A stretch of DNA of 64,000 nt from Chryseobacterium pennipullorum (GCF_003384725.1 NZ_QNVV01000020.1:38876-102875), one strand, 5' to 3'; shown: positions 54,377 to 63,721, counted from the first letter of the stretch. Program-made: numbers and translations. The notes: generated from the sequence alone by a model not told the origin.

Positions 54377-54715
54377 ATGAAAATGAAAAGATATTCAAAT
54401 AGTGATCCTGATTATGAAGCTATTTATAAGGACATTTTATATCAGAAATTTCCTGAAAAATTGAAAGAATGTCTACCATTGCTGAAGAGAGGGAATTTGT
54501 CTGCTATAGATATTCTTAATATCAACCGAAAAATTTTTGGACAAATAGAAGAAGAATCAGTAAAAATGAACCAGAAGTTTCGTTCGTACAATAGATCCGA
54601 CATCCTGCAAATACTGGATTATCAGAAAAAGAACAAATTAAATAATACCCAACTTGCTAATCATTATAAGCTAAGTAAAAATACGATAACGAAATGGAAA
54701 AAGATTTTCATGTAA
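54377..54715 (+). CDS. Small HTH protein, second orphan
   Basis: The 112-aa protein ends in a helix-turn-helix of homeodomain/transposase type (ILDYQKKNKLNNTQLANHYKLSKNTITKWKKIFM). The N-terminal half is helical (YEAIYKDILYQKFPEKLKECLPLLK). It follows the previous HTH protein by 210 bp, on the same strand, and precedes a terminator. The pairing is a pattern I would expect in Chryseobacterium; no function known. Confidence 0.7.
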   Translation: MKMKRYSNSDPDYEAIYKDILYQKFPEKLKECLPLLKRGNLSAIDILNINRKIFGQIEEESVKMNQKFRSYNRSDILQILDYQKKNKLNNTQLANHYKLSKNTITKWKKIFM

Positions 54716-54790
54716 GGTGTAATAACCACAACTTAATCTTACAGCTTAGTTGTAAAATATTTTAACATTGTTTCAAAGTGTAAAGTTATA

Positions 54791-54822
54791 AAACTGCAGA
54801 GTTCGAGAGGAATTCGCAGTTT
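54791..54822 (+). terminator. Intrinsic terminator after the second HTH gene
   Basis: AAACTGC (54791-54797) pairs with GCAGTTT (54816-54822), with an inner AGTTC/GAATT pairing and a run of Ts after it. 54823-55250 beyond it holds no recognisable gene. Confidence 0.7.
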
Positions 54823-55255
54823 TTTTTATCTCTAACATTAGGTCTGGCAAGAAGTCACTATTAAAAGACAAAGAAATAAAGATGCAGGTTACCAAGGTTC
54901 TAAATCCATGAACCAGGCAATTACAGACTAGACTAGGAGGTTCCGGGATCCAGTAGAGGCTTCATACTGGACTTTGTAACATTAATCCACATTCCCATTG
55001 ATACCTGTTGATCATATGATTATATACTGCAGATTCAGATTTATTGGTTAATAAACCTGCACGCATGTTACCAACGACATGAAGATTCTAAAAAAGTTGA
55101 TGAATTTGGATTTAAGGCAACAATAAGCCAAGAATCTTATTACAACACGTTTTGAATATATTACATTTAATATGTCGAATACCGAAATGTAAATTACTTT
55201 ATTTTAATATAAATTCACATTAAATCTTAATTAATTGTTAAAAAATGTTAATTGC

Positions 55256-55284
55256 TTGATTATGTTATCAAGTTATTAAATTTG
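55256..55284 (+). promoter_or_regulatory. Strong promoter-like element before the small broken ORF
   Basis: TTG (55256-55258), an 18-bp spacer and TAAATTTG (55277-55284) fit the Bacteroidota consensus. Transcription start would be near 55291, 20 nt before the ATG at 55311. It is one of the best promoter matches in the window. Confidence 0.5.
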
Positions 55285-55310
55285 CAGGTGTAGTCAACTA
55301 ATCAAAAACC

Positions 55311-55560
55311 ATGAAATCTTATAAAAACAAATGTATTAAAACAATTTTTTATATTAATTCGGTAGTATCTCACTAACTGTGTAAATTATGACGGAAAATT
55401 GTGTATATATAAGAATGGAATTCTAATACCATCGCCATTAAATAATTTCTACTCATGTATTGGTCATAGTTCACCAGAAGACTTAAAAAACAAAATAAAA
55501 ATTTTCATTAATAAAGCTGGAAATATCCCCCTTATACGGATAAAAAAATGCACTGGCTAA
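55311..55560 (+). pseudogene. Small ORF broken by a one-base insertion
   Basis: ATG 55311 reads MKSYKNKCIKTIFYINSVVS and stops. The next frame then continues without stop from 55366 with YLTNCVNYDGKLCIYKNGIL, then PSPLNNFYSCIGHSSPEDLKN and KIKIFINKAGNIPLIRIKKCTG, ending at TAA 55558-55560. The total is 250 nt, one more than a multiple of three, and the switch falls near 55360-55366. The composition of the second part looks coding, and a promoter is right upstream. It may be a small gene carrying a single-base insertion, or a sequencing error. No family recognised. Confidence 0.4.
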
Positions 55561-55663
55561 AAAAGTGATGTAACAGAGATTATGTTACAATTTTCATGGA
55601 TTCAGATACGCTGCTTTTAGGTTGATTACGGAACTTTGTATGATAATTTAAACAGCAAAAGAT

Positions 55664-56602
55664 ATGCAAACGATATTAGGAGCTAACGGTCAGATCGGCG
55701 AAGAGCTCGCAAGAGAACTTAAAAGAAATTTTACATCTGATATCCGCATCGTCAGCAGGGATGCGAAAAAGGTAAATGACATGGACGAGGTGTTTTCTGC
55801 TGACCTCTCCATTCGTGAAAAGGCGATCGCAGCGGTAAAAGGCAGTGAAATTGCCTATTTCACATTAGGTCTTCCGATCAGTTCGGATCTCTGGGAAAAA
55901 CAGTTCCCTCTGATCCTTCGTAACGTAATTGATGCCTGTAAGGTTAATGGTACAAAACTCGTCTTCTTTGATAACACCTATATGTATGCGCAGGATGACC
56001 GTGTACTGACAGAAGAAACGGCTTTCGTACCTGTGGGAAGAAAAGGAAGAGTCAGAAGGAAGATGGCAGAAATGGTGTTAAAGGAAATGGAGTCCGGGGA
56101 ACTTGAAGCAGTGATCTGTCGTGCCCCTGAATTTTATGGTCCGGGCAAAACACAGAGTATTACCAATACTTTGATCTTTAACAATATCAAAGAAGATAAA
56201 AAACTGAAAGTGCCTTTGAGCGCAAAGAAGAAAAGAAGCCTGATCTGGACGCCTGATGCCAGCCGTGCTACTGCTCTGATCGGAAATACCCCTGATGCGT
56301 TCGGTCAGACCTGGCATCTGCCTGTAGACAAAAGCCATCCTACCTATAAAGAATTTATCCGAATGGCTTCAGCTATTTATGGCAGGGAACTGAAATATAC
56401 TGTGGTTCCCAAATTGATGTTCAAAATAGGTTCATTTTTCAACAAAAGTGTAAAGGAATTATTGGAGCTCCTTCCAAGGTATCAGCATGACAATCTATTT
56501 GACGATTCAAAATTCAGAAAGAAATTTCCGGATTTTCAGGTCATATCCTATAAGCAGGGAATCAAAATTATTAAAGATGAACAGCTTTCAGCAAAAAAAT
56601 AA
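55664..56602 (+). CDS. NAD-dependent epimerase/dehydratase family protein
   Basis: The 312-aa protein starts with a GANGQIGEELARELK dinucleotide loop near residue 6, followed by AYFTLGLPI, DNTYMYAQDD with a Tyr (the family's Y-x-x-x-K is YMYAQ...RKGRVRRK, so the Lys is not in the usual place), and RAPEFYGPG. This is typical of atypical SDR proteins of the extended type. The substrate is unknown. It is followed 16 bp later by an AraC-type regulator, broken, which may have controlled it. Confidence 0.85.
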   Translation: MQTILGANGQIGEELARELKRNFTSDIRIVSRDAKKVNDMDEVFSADLSIREKAIAAVKGSEIAYFTLGLPISSDLWEKQFPLILRNVIDACKVNGTKLVFFDNTYMYAQDDRVLTEETAFVPVGRKGRVRRKMAEMVLKEMESGELEAVICRAPEFYGPGKTQSITNTLIFNNIKEDKKLKVPLSAKKKRSLIWTPDASRATALIGNTPDAFGQTWHLPVDKSHPTYKEFIRMASAIYGRELKYTVVPKLMFKIGSFFNKSVKELLELLPRYQHDNLFDDSKFRKKFPDFQVISYKQGIKIIKDEQLSAKK

Positions 56603-56617
56603 ATAAGTAAATTAGTC

Positions 56618-57552
56618 ATGTATAAATCTGAAAACCAGCATATGAAAACTCCGGTAAAAGTAACATCTATAAACACCCTTCATCAATTCTTAGGATTAAA
56701 AAGACCTTCGAACCCCCTGATCAGTGTGTTTAATTTTGATGATGTCAAACTGGAACCGGAGACTTTACTGAGTGCCGTAATCACTGAATTTTATGTCATT
56801 GCACTAAAAAAAGACTGTGCAGGCGGAAAATGCAGGTATGGCCAGCAATATTATGATTTTGATGAGGGGATTATGTATTTTATTGCCCCGCATCAGGTCC
56901 TCCAGTTTGATGATATATTGCTTGATAAAGTAAGAGGGTTTGTTCTCGTAGTACACCCGGATTTCCTGCATGGTTACAGACTGGCAACTGATATTAAGGA
57001 ATACGGTTATTTTTCCTATACAGCCAATGAAGCTTTGCATCTTTCTGAAAAGGAAGAGAAAACAATCTTTGAGATCATAGCGAATGTTGAACAGGAAATT
57101 GATATCAACATGGATTCCTTACACAAGATCTGCTTGTCTCTAACCTTGATCTTCTGTTAAAATACTGTGACCGGTATTATAACCGCCAGTTTTTGACCCG
57201 AAAGAAAGTGAATAGCGACCTTCTTTCCAAATTGGAGCTATTATTGGATGATTATTTCAAAAATGATCAATTGACCATCAGTGGAATACCCACTGTTCAT
57301 TCCATTGCTGAGCAGCTTCACCTGAGCGCAAATTACCTGAGCGATATGCTTAGGGTGCAGACAGGACAAACCACACAGCAGCATATCCAGAACCGATTGA
57401 TCGAAAAAGCAAAGGAATTACTTTCTACAACCTCAATGTCAGTTTCAGAGATCGCCTATCAGCTCGGATTTGAACATCCGCAATCATTTCACCGCCTTTT
57501 CAAAAGCCGAACTTCTCTTTCTCCACTGGAATTCAGGTCATCATTAAATTAA
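56618..57552 (+). pseudogene. AraC-family regulator split by a one-base deletion
   Basis: The first frame (56618-57160, start possibly at ATG 56642) encodes the N-terminal cupin-like half; the second frame (57193-57552) encodes the HTH half (PTVHSIAEQLHLSANYLSDMLRVQTGQTTQQH; VSEIAYQLGFEHPQSFHRLFKSR). The frame shift is of one missing base near 57118-57122. With it restored the protein would run on as DLLVSNLDLLLKYCDRYYNRQFLTRKK. The HTH half alone would lack the sensor domain. Adjacent genes suggest it controlled the epimerase and hydrolase. It could be a real disruption or a sequencing error. Confidence 0.85.
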
Positions 57553-57667
57553 TGGGAACGCCTTGAAATAAAAGTTGAAAACAGAGATTCGGTTACTAAT
57601 TCCCGTAATTAAGCTACTGCCAAATGGTCCAAAAGTGCGAATTTTAGGGTAGTCAAATAAGTGATCT

Positions 57668-58353
57668 ATGAAAAAGCTTTTATTAATAGTTACCAATGTC
57701 GATAAATATGCCAGCGGTCTGCTCACCGGACTATGGCTCAGTGAGCTGACCCATATCTATCATAAGGCCAAAGAGAAAAAATGGGATATTACAATTGCAA
57801 GTCCGAAGGGCGGCCATGTTCCTATTGATCCTGAAAGCCTAAAACCATTGGTACTTGACAAAGTATCAAAAGATTATTATGACGATCCATTATTTATGGA
57901 TGAACTGAACCATTCAAAAGAACTGCATGAAGTAAGTAATGAATTCTATGATTGTGTATATCTTGCCGGTGGGCATGCTACCATGATGATTTTCCAGATG
58001 ATGAGAATATTAAAGAAATCATCAGACAGCAATATGAACGCGGGAAAATGGTTGCCGCGATCTGTCATGGGGTCGGTGGATTACTGAATGTTAAGCTCAG
58101 TAAGGGTGACTATCTGATCAAAGGAAAATCGATGACAGGTTTTGACTGGTTTGAAGAAACAATCGCCAGACGAAAACGGGAAGTTCCGTTCAACCTGGAA
58201 GCAGCCATAAAGCAGCGTGGTGCAGATCTCAGAAAAGCCTTTATACCTATGACATCCAACGTTGTTGTTGACAGTAATCTGGTTACAGGTCAAAACCCGT
58301 TCAGTTCAAAGGAAATGGCAAAAGTGGTGGTTGAGCAACTTGGAAAAATATAA
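57668..58353 (+). pseudogene. DJ-1/PfpI-type glutamine amidotransferase-like protein, split by frameshift
   Basis: The first frame starts MKKLLLIVTNVDKYASGLLTGLWLSELTH and runs to DCVYLAGGHATM; the second frame continues DFPDDENIKEIIRQQYERGK and MVAAICHGVGGLL, with the nucleophile Cys in AICHGVGG. One base is missing near 57984. The parts fit the Hsp31-like DJ-1/PfpI family (glyoxalase III, deglycase or chaperone claims). Without the shift the protein would be about 228 aa, normal for the family. As it stands neither half has the full active site. The following alpha/beta hydrolase begins 56 bp later. Confidence 0.88.
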
Positions 58354-58409
58354 ACTTTGATGACCTGAATAAGGTTATTACTTATACATTAATCATTAAA
58401 ATTTCAATT

Positions 58410-59396
58410 ATGGCAAACAACATTAAAGCTGAAAACGATCCACAGATCCTATCAGGTATAAGGGAATTTTTGAAGGGGCTGAACAATAGCGGCGGTAAAC
58501 CTTTGGAAACACTTACTCCTGAAGAAGCCAGACAGGTCCTTGTTGATGCACAAAAGTCTGTAGAAGTAGATTATTCGGGTATTATCGAATCCGAAAGAGA
58601 GATTACACAGGACGGCATTACAGTTAATATCCATATTGTAAAGCCAGCGGGTGCTTCCTCTGAAAACCTTCCTGTCTTTATGTTTACGCATGGTGGCGGA
58701 TGGGTATTGGGTGATTATCCCACACATAGAAGATTGGTACGAGATTTAGTCGTCCATAGCGGAGCAGCAGCGGTTTTCACGGATTATACACCTTCTCCGG
58801 AAGCACAGTATCCTGTTGCGATCAACCAGATATATGCGGCTACAAAGTGGGTGTCGGAGAACGGTGCTGAAATTGGTGTTGATGGTAAAAATATGGCAGC
58901 CGCCGGAAACAGTGTCGGCGGAAATATGACTGCGGTACTTTGCCTGATGGCAAAAGATAAAGGCGGACCTGAAATAAAATTCCAGTTACTGTTATGGCCG
59001 GTAACTGACGCAGATTTCTCGCGTGAATCCTGGCAGAAATATGCAGACGGTCGATTCCTTACCGCTCCGTTAATGAAATGGATGTGGGATAATTACCTTC
59101 CGGACACTGAAAAACGCAAGGAGTATTACGCAACACCGTTCAATGCACCATCAGAAAAGCTTAAGGATCTTCCACCGGCACTCGTTCAGCTGGCTGAAAA
59201 TGATATTCTATTCAACGAAGGTCTGGCGTACGCAAGAAAATTGGATGAGGCCGGAGTTCCAACGACAATCGAGACTTATAACGGATTTATACATGATTAT
59301 GGATTATTAAATCCGCTAGATCATATTGAAGCTATAAAATTTTCATCAGAACAGGGGGCATTGGCGCTGAAAAAAGCTTTATTTGGAAACAGTTAA
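58410..59396 (+). CDS. HSL-type alpha/beta hydrolase (carboxylesterase)
   Basis: The 328-aa protein has the hormone-sensitive lipase-type oxyanion HGGGW at 94-98, the nucleophile elbow GNSVGG (S168), D265 in LAENDILF and H295 in GFIHDYG. The usual GDSAGG is GNSVGG, a common variant. There is no signal peptide. Such enzymes hydrolyse short acyl esters. It follows the broken DJ-1/PfpI gene on the same strand and ends at a clear terminator, so the DJ-1/hydrolase pair may have been one unit. Confidence 0.9.
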   Translation: MANNIKAENDPQILSGIREFLKGLNNSGGKPLETLTPEEARQVLVDAQKSVEVDYSGIIESEREITQDGITVNIHIVKPAGASSENLPVFMFTHGGGWVLGDYPTHRRLVRDLVVHSGAAAVFTDYTPSPEAQYPVAINQIYAATKWVSENGAEIGVDGKNMAAAGNSVGGNMTAVLCLMAKDKGGPEIKFQLLLWPVTDADFSRESWQKYADGRFLTAPLMKWMWDNYLPDTEKRKEYYATPFNAPSEKLKDLPPALVQLAENDILFNEGLAYARKLDEAGVPTTIETYNGFIHDYGLLNPLDHIEAIKFSSEQGALALKKALFGNS

Positions 59397-59422
59397 TTAA
59401 AACCAATTAATTTTTTTATCTT

Positions 59423-59453
59423 AAAGGTGAATGATTATATAACATTCACCTTT
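59423..59453 (+). terminator. Intrinsic terminator after the HSL-type hydrolase
   Basis: AAAGGTGAATG (59423-59433) pairs with CATTCACCTTT (59443-59453), 11 bp, loop ATTATATAA, followed by T-rich sequence. Confidence 0.85.
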
Positions 59454-59555
59454 TATTTTATTTAAATTTGAGAAATAAACGGTATTAGAAAGGGAATCAA
59501 TTCCAAAAAAATGTTCAGAAAATAAGACCACAAACTGTAATTTATCATAATCGAA

Positions 59556-60106
59556 ATGAAAAAGGTTGTCTGGAGAGGCTTAGTTTATAAATCCTGGGAA
59601 AATTGCACGATAGAGCTTAAAAATGATGTCTATTATGTAAAATCGGTGATCATTGGCAACTATTTAAACCGTATTTATCATGTAGATTATGTTTTAAAAA
59701 TAGAGAAATTGTACATGCAGGAATTTGAAATAAAAAACAGAAATTGAAGGGCACAAAAATCGAATTACCGGGATAAACTCTGCAGGTTTATGGTCAATCA
59801 ATGGAATTCCTAGGCCGATATTTAACGAATTTTCTCTTTATCGATATCTCGGTTACTCCTTTTACCAATACATTGCCAATCAATAATCTGTTACTGGATA
59901 TAGGACAATCAAAGTCTATTGATGTCATATACATCAACATTCTTGAAAATGAAGTAAAGCCAGTTAAGCAGCTTTATGGCAGAAAGAAGAAGGATCAATA
60001 TCTGTACGACAACCTTGATACAGAATTTTCCTCGTCGATCACAGTCGATCAGAAAGGGATAGTAAAGAGCGATCCCGATCTATTTGAATTAGTTTTGGAA
60101 GATTAA
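59556..60106 (+). pseudogene. Putative glycolipid-binding protein, at least two frameshifts
   Basis: The N-terminal part (59556-59747) reads MKKVVWRGLVYKSWENCTIE. A middle segment in a second frame (about 59740-59835) reads EIEGHKNRITGINSAGLWSINGIPRPIF. The C-terminal part (to 60106) is in a third frame and reads FIDISVTPFTNTLPINNLLLD, then QSKSIDVIYINILENEVKPVKQLYG. The order fits the PF06475 putative glycolipid-binding family. Two frame changes, near 59735-59750 and 59815-59830, are needed. The gene is therefore not functional as read, if the sequence is right. It is the third broken gene within 3.5 kb. Confidence 0.85.
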
Positions 60107-60137
60107 ACTCAATTAAGCAATCTCTCTGCACCGGGAT

Positions 60138-60503
60138 CTAAGTTTCCAGCAACAGCTTTAGATCTTCAATCACTTTTGACCAATATTTTCCCGCCACTTC
60201 ACGCTGACTTTCATTTTTTAATTTATCCACATGGAAGGAAATTGTTGTCTTATCTTTATTTTTCGAAGGAATAAATCTGATCTGTAAGTTGGCGTCTTCT
60301 GTGAAATCCTTGTGCCTCCACTTTGTTCTGATATGTGAATATTCTTTAAAAGTTGAAAAATCCTCATCTATACCTTCATTCCAATAGGGTAGTCCACGGT
60401 CTGAAAAAAATGTTTCCCAGAGTGTTTCCAGCTTCATTGGTAGGGTTTTCCTTACGCCGAACTGCCAGCCCGCATCTTTTGTTAATCCAATGTTATTTGT
60501 CAT
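60138..60503 (-). CDS. SRPBCC/AHSA1-like ligand-binding protein, short
   Basis: The 121-aa protein reads WQFGVRKTLPMKLETLWETFFSDRGLPYWNEGIDEDF and YSHIRTKWRHKDFTEDANLQIRFIP, then TISFHVDKLKNESQREVAGKYWSKVIEDLK. This is the START/SRPBCC domain (AHSA1 type). Family members I recall are about 150 aa, with an extra strand segment between GLPYW and FKEYSHIR; here that stretch appears to be about 25 residues shorter, in frame. The ligand is unknown. The deletion may be natural or another sign of decay in this region. Confidence 0.75.
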   Translation of the reverse strand: MTNNIGLTKDAGWQFGVRKTLPMKLETLWETFFSDRGLPYWNEGIDEDFSTFKEYSHIRTKWRHKDFTEDANLQIRFIPSKNKDKTTISFHVDKLKNESQREVAGKYWSKVIEDLKLLLET

Positions 60504-60541
60504 GTTTATTTTCCTTTAAAAATGAATCCAATTGAATATAA

Positions 60542-61435
60542 TTATTTCTTTTCAACCGAAGCAAATGCCCTGACGGGAAAAGTCCCCACACCTTTAAATT
60601 TTGGTGGAGCGGCTGTGAACGTAAAATTCTCAGCCGGTAATTTACTTAGATTGCAGAGATGTTCAACGATTAAAATGCCAGAGCCCAATAGGATTGTATG
60701 AACGGGCCTTGTTCTGCCAGACGTGTCATCTATATTGTGCGAATCAATACCTACAAGTTTGACGTTACAATCCCGCAGATATATCGCTGCCTTTTCCGTA
60801 AGATATGGATGATCCTGATAATATAGTTCGGTATTCCAATGACTATCCCAACCGGTCTGTATTAATACTGCTTTATTTCTGATTTCTCGATTTTTAAGAT
60901 GATCTTCCGTAATTTTCAGGTTTTCTGTAAATGATATATGGATCATAACCGCATCTAGCTGGGCAAAATCCTTTAATACCGTTTGTGACATGTCTTTGCC
61001 ATCTACGAATCTATGAAAAGGACAATCGATATAAGTTCCGGTGTTAGTGACCATTTCTATCTTTCCAATCTGAAAAGATGTATCGCCGTCATAGTTGTGT
61101 TTTGACTGTTCCCTGGAGAGATAGTCGCAAATATGTGGTGCGGGCAGCCCCTTGTAAGTTATCAGGCCATCTTCGATGGTATGGCTCAAATCAATCAACA
61201 ATCCTTCTGTCATACTTTCATCAATTGGTTTGCGTTTATGGGCCTCAATCATGATTTCTTTGTTAAGGATATTAACTTTTCCTACCATTAGCAACTGCAT
61301 ATCTTCAACGATGTAGTCCGCCAGGGCACTATCGCTGATATCGTCTCCGGATATATCTAATCTGAAATCTTCACCTTTGATACTACCACCATTCGTAAAG
61401 AATATCTCGAAGTCAAATTTTACTCTTTTTTCCAT
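60542..61435 (-). CDS. Cyclase family protein (kynurenine formamidase-like) with an extra N-terminal domain
   Basis: From ATG 61435 the protein is 297 aa (an upstream ATG at 61453 would add 6). The cyclase domain starts at about residue 80 (LLIDLSHTIEDGLITYKGLPAP). The metal motif HxGTHxDxPxH of the family reads N137-T-G139-T-Y141-I-D143-C-P145-F-H147 in the longer numbering: the first and second His are Asn and Tyr. VGIDSHNIDD and GSGILIVEHLCNLSKLP are as expected. The N-terminal 75 residues are an added alpha/beta domain with no known match. The changed motif casts doubt on normal zinc catalysis. Confidence 0.85.
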   Translation of the reverse strand: MEKRVKFDFEIFFTNGGSIKGEDFRLDISGDDISDSALADYIVEDMQLLMVGKVNILNKEIMIEAHKRKPIDESMTEGLLIDLSHTIEDGLITYKGLPAPHICDYLSREQSKHNYDGDTSFQIGKIEMVTNTGTYIDCPFHRFVDGKDMSQTVLKDFAQLDAVMIHISFTENLKITEDHLKNREIRNKAVLIQTGWDSHWNTELYYQDHPYLTEKAAIYLRDCNVKLVGIDSHNIDDTSGRTRPVHTILLGSGILIVEHLCNLSKLPAENFTFTAAPPKFKGVGTFPVRAFASVEKK

Positions 61436-61473
61436 AGGATGTTTTAATTTCACTATGACAAAAGTGTGGAAAT

Positions 61474-62130
61474 CTAAATATTGTTTACTTGACTTAGATC
61501 AATTTGATTGATTTTTTTACTCCTGACCCTACTGAGGGTTTCAGGACTGATCCCAAGGTATGAAGCAATATGGAAAAGCGGTATCCGAGTATCTGCATCC
61601 GGGAACTGTTTTAGAAAATAGTGGTATCGTTCATTGGCGTCCAGCAGTAGAAATGAACTTTCCCTACGGCATTTTTTTATATATTCTTTGGCCAAAATAT
61701 TATTCAATAAAATATTCCATTTAGTATCCTCCCGGAGTAATCTGTCGATGAGCGCCTATGGTATGCTTATCAGATTACATTGTTCAATGCATTGAAAATA
61801 TAAGTTCGTTTTTTCCTGGGTTAGAAAACTTGTAAATGCAGTAAAAAATTCATTTTCAAAAAAGAATTCGGTATTGATTTCTTTATAATCCTTTTGATAG
61901 AAACTTCTTACAAGCCCTTTTTCGAGGAAAAAGAGTTTATCCGCAACCGATAAAGGATTGATTATATTTCTTTCCCTGCCTGCGTTGAAAACTGTAACAT
62001 TGGACTCCAAAAGCCGGACTTCCTCATCATTCAGTGGAAAAAGATACTGAATGCTATTGATCAATTGGGTTAACGGGTTATTTTCCAAGACTGATAGTTT
62101 AAAATTCTGATTACATATGAGTTTGTACAA
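61474..62130 (-). pseudogene. Crp/Fnr regulator with an internal in-frame TAG stop
   Basis: The cyclic-nucleotide-binding-like half (VFNAGRERNIINPLSVADKLFFLEKGLVRSFY, to CIEQCNLISIP) ends at TAG 61756-61758. The same frame then continues without other stop: ALIDRLLREDTKWNILLNNILAKEY, and the HTH half IASYLGISPETLSRVRSKKI. The whole would be 218 codons. A single base change in one codon explains the break. The start is also abnormal: the frame opens with TTG at 62130, with no ATG near. It lies 21 bp after the cyclase start gap on the same strand. Either a pseudogene or an error. Confidence 0.88.
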
Positions 62131-62331
62131 CGAACGATCCGATAATTAAAAGTAATAAATATTAAGCATTTGTTGAATGTTTATAATAAAAATAATATAT
62201 TCATTAACAAATGGTGTTAAATCCAAAGGTAAAGCTCCCTGTTTAAACTGCTGTAATACAGTGATTTATAGTATATTTAAAAGAGTTTGTTTGATTGCTA
62301 TAAATTTTTGATTTTCAGCTATTTAAATGTA

Positions 62332-63717
62332 TTATTTCCCGATACAAAACTTAGAAAAAATATTCCCCAGCACCTCGTCATTGGTAACTTCACCGGATAT
62401 CTCGCCCAAATGTTCCAAAGCATTCCTCAGTTCATATGCTAATAATTCTGTGGAAATCTGAATAGAAATTGCTTCTTTCACTTTGTCCACAGCGTCCAGG
62501 GATTTCTGTAAAGCTTCAAAATGTCGCTGATTGGTAATGACAACGTTATTCTCTGCAGATTTTAGCTGCTCTACATAGGAGGAAAGTTCGTTTTTAAGAT
62601 CCTGAATGTTTTGATTCTCAACTGCAGAAATCTTAATAAAATCAAACTCATGGGTAATCGCATTTCTGAAAATATCTTCCACTGCTTCATATTGGGTAGG
62701 AACTACTTCGTCAATTTTTGTGGCGCAGATAATCAATTTAAGATCTTCCCTAAGAAGAGACTGAATCATTTCAATATCCTCTGAGAAATTTTCTGTGGCG
62801 GCGTCAGCCAGATACACCAGAATATCGGCGTTTTCAACTTTTTCTTTTGCTTTTTTTACTCCAATAGCCTCAATTTCATCTACCGTGTCACGAAGTCCGG
62901 CCGTATCTATAAGCCTGAAAGCATGTCCCTTAATATGTAAGACCTCTTCAATAGTGTCCCTTGTTGTTCCTGCAATATTACTTACAATCGCTCTTTCTTC
63001 TTTCAGTAATGCATTAAGAAGGGTAGATTTACCTGCATTGGGCTTTCCGATGATCGCGACTGCCGTTCCATTCTTAATGGCATTCCCGTACTGGAAGCTT
63101 TCAATAAGCGAATTAAGTTTCAGTTCAATTTTATCCAGTAATCCTTTCAAAGCAGTTCTATCGGCAAACTCTACATCTTCTTCTGCGAAATCAAGTTCCA
63201 GCTCAATCAGGGAAACAAAATTCAGAAGATCGGTTCTTAGTAACGATATTTCATTGGTAATTCCACCTTTTAGCTGATTGATTGCTACTTTTCTTGAAGC
63301 TTCGTTTTCTGAAGCTATGACATCCGCAATGGCCTCTGCCTGTGAAAGGTCAATTCTTCCGTTGATAAAAGCCCGAAGGGTAAATTCTCCTGCCTTCGCC
63401 ATTCTTGCTCCGTTTTTGATCAGGGTTTCAAGAATACGTTTTCCAATATGCGGGGAACCATGGAAAGCAATCTCCACAGAGTTTTCTGTGGTAAAGCTTT
63501 TCGGAGCCAGAAATAGGGAAAGCATTACTTCATCAATAGCTTCCTCCCCATCCATAAAATATCCATAATGTAGGGTATGCGATTTCTGTTTTTCCAGCTT
63601 TTTTGCCGGAAAACTTTTCTGAACTATGGGTAAAGCATTATCTCCTGAAACTCTGATAATGCCCAAGGCACCTATTCCATTGGCTGTAGCCAGTGCGCAG
63701 ATGGTATCGTTATTCAT
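62332..63717 (-). CDS. mnmE: tRNA uridine-5-carboxymethylaminomethyl(34) synthesis GTPase
   Basis: MnmE, with MnmG, adds the carboxymethylaminomethyl group at U34 of certain tRNAs. The 461-aa protein has the N-terminal tetrahydrofolate-binding domain (ATANGIGALGIIRVSG), a helical domain, and the inserted G domain: G1 GKPNAGKS at 224-231, G2 TTRDT at 251-255, G3 DTAG at 271-274 and G4 TKID. The C-terminus ends CIGK, with the conserved Cys. All parts are intact and length is normal. A box TAAATTTG (minus strand, 63729-63722) lies just 4 bp upstream of the ATG, so the transcript could be leaderless. Confidence 0.97.
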   Translation of the reverse strand: MNNDTICALATANGIGALGIIRVSGDNALPIVQKSFPAKKLEKQKSHTLHYGYFMDGEEAIDEVMLSLFLAPKSFTTENSVEIAFHGSPHIGKRILETLIKNGARMAKAGEFTLRAFINGRIDLSQAEAIADVIASENEASRKVAINQLKGGITNEISLLRTDLLNFVSLIELELDFAEEDVEFADRTALKGLLDKIELKLNSLIESFQYGNAIKNGTAVAIIGKPNAGKSTLLNALLKEERAIVSNIAGTTRDTIEEVLHIKGHAFRLIDTAGLRDTVDEIEAIGVKKAKEKVENADILVYLADAATENFSEDIEMIQSLLREDLKLIICATKIDEVVPTQYEAVEDIFRNAITHEFDFIKISAVENQNIQDLKNELSSYVEQLKSAENNVVITNQRHFEALQKSLDAVDKVKEAISIQISTELLAYELRNALEHLGEISGEVTNDEVLGNIFSKFCIGK

Positions 63718-63721
63718 GGTG

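Noticed and set aside
53745..54715. Insertion sequence
   Set aside because: No transposase catalytic gene and no flanking inverted or direct repeats were found.
54823..55250. tRNA or structured RNA in the gap
   Set aside because: No T-loop or acceptor stem pattern was found.
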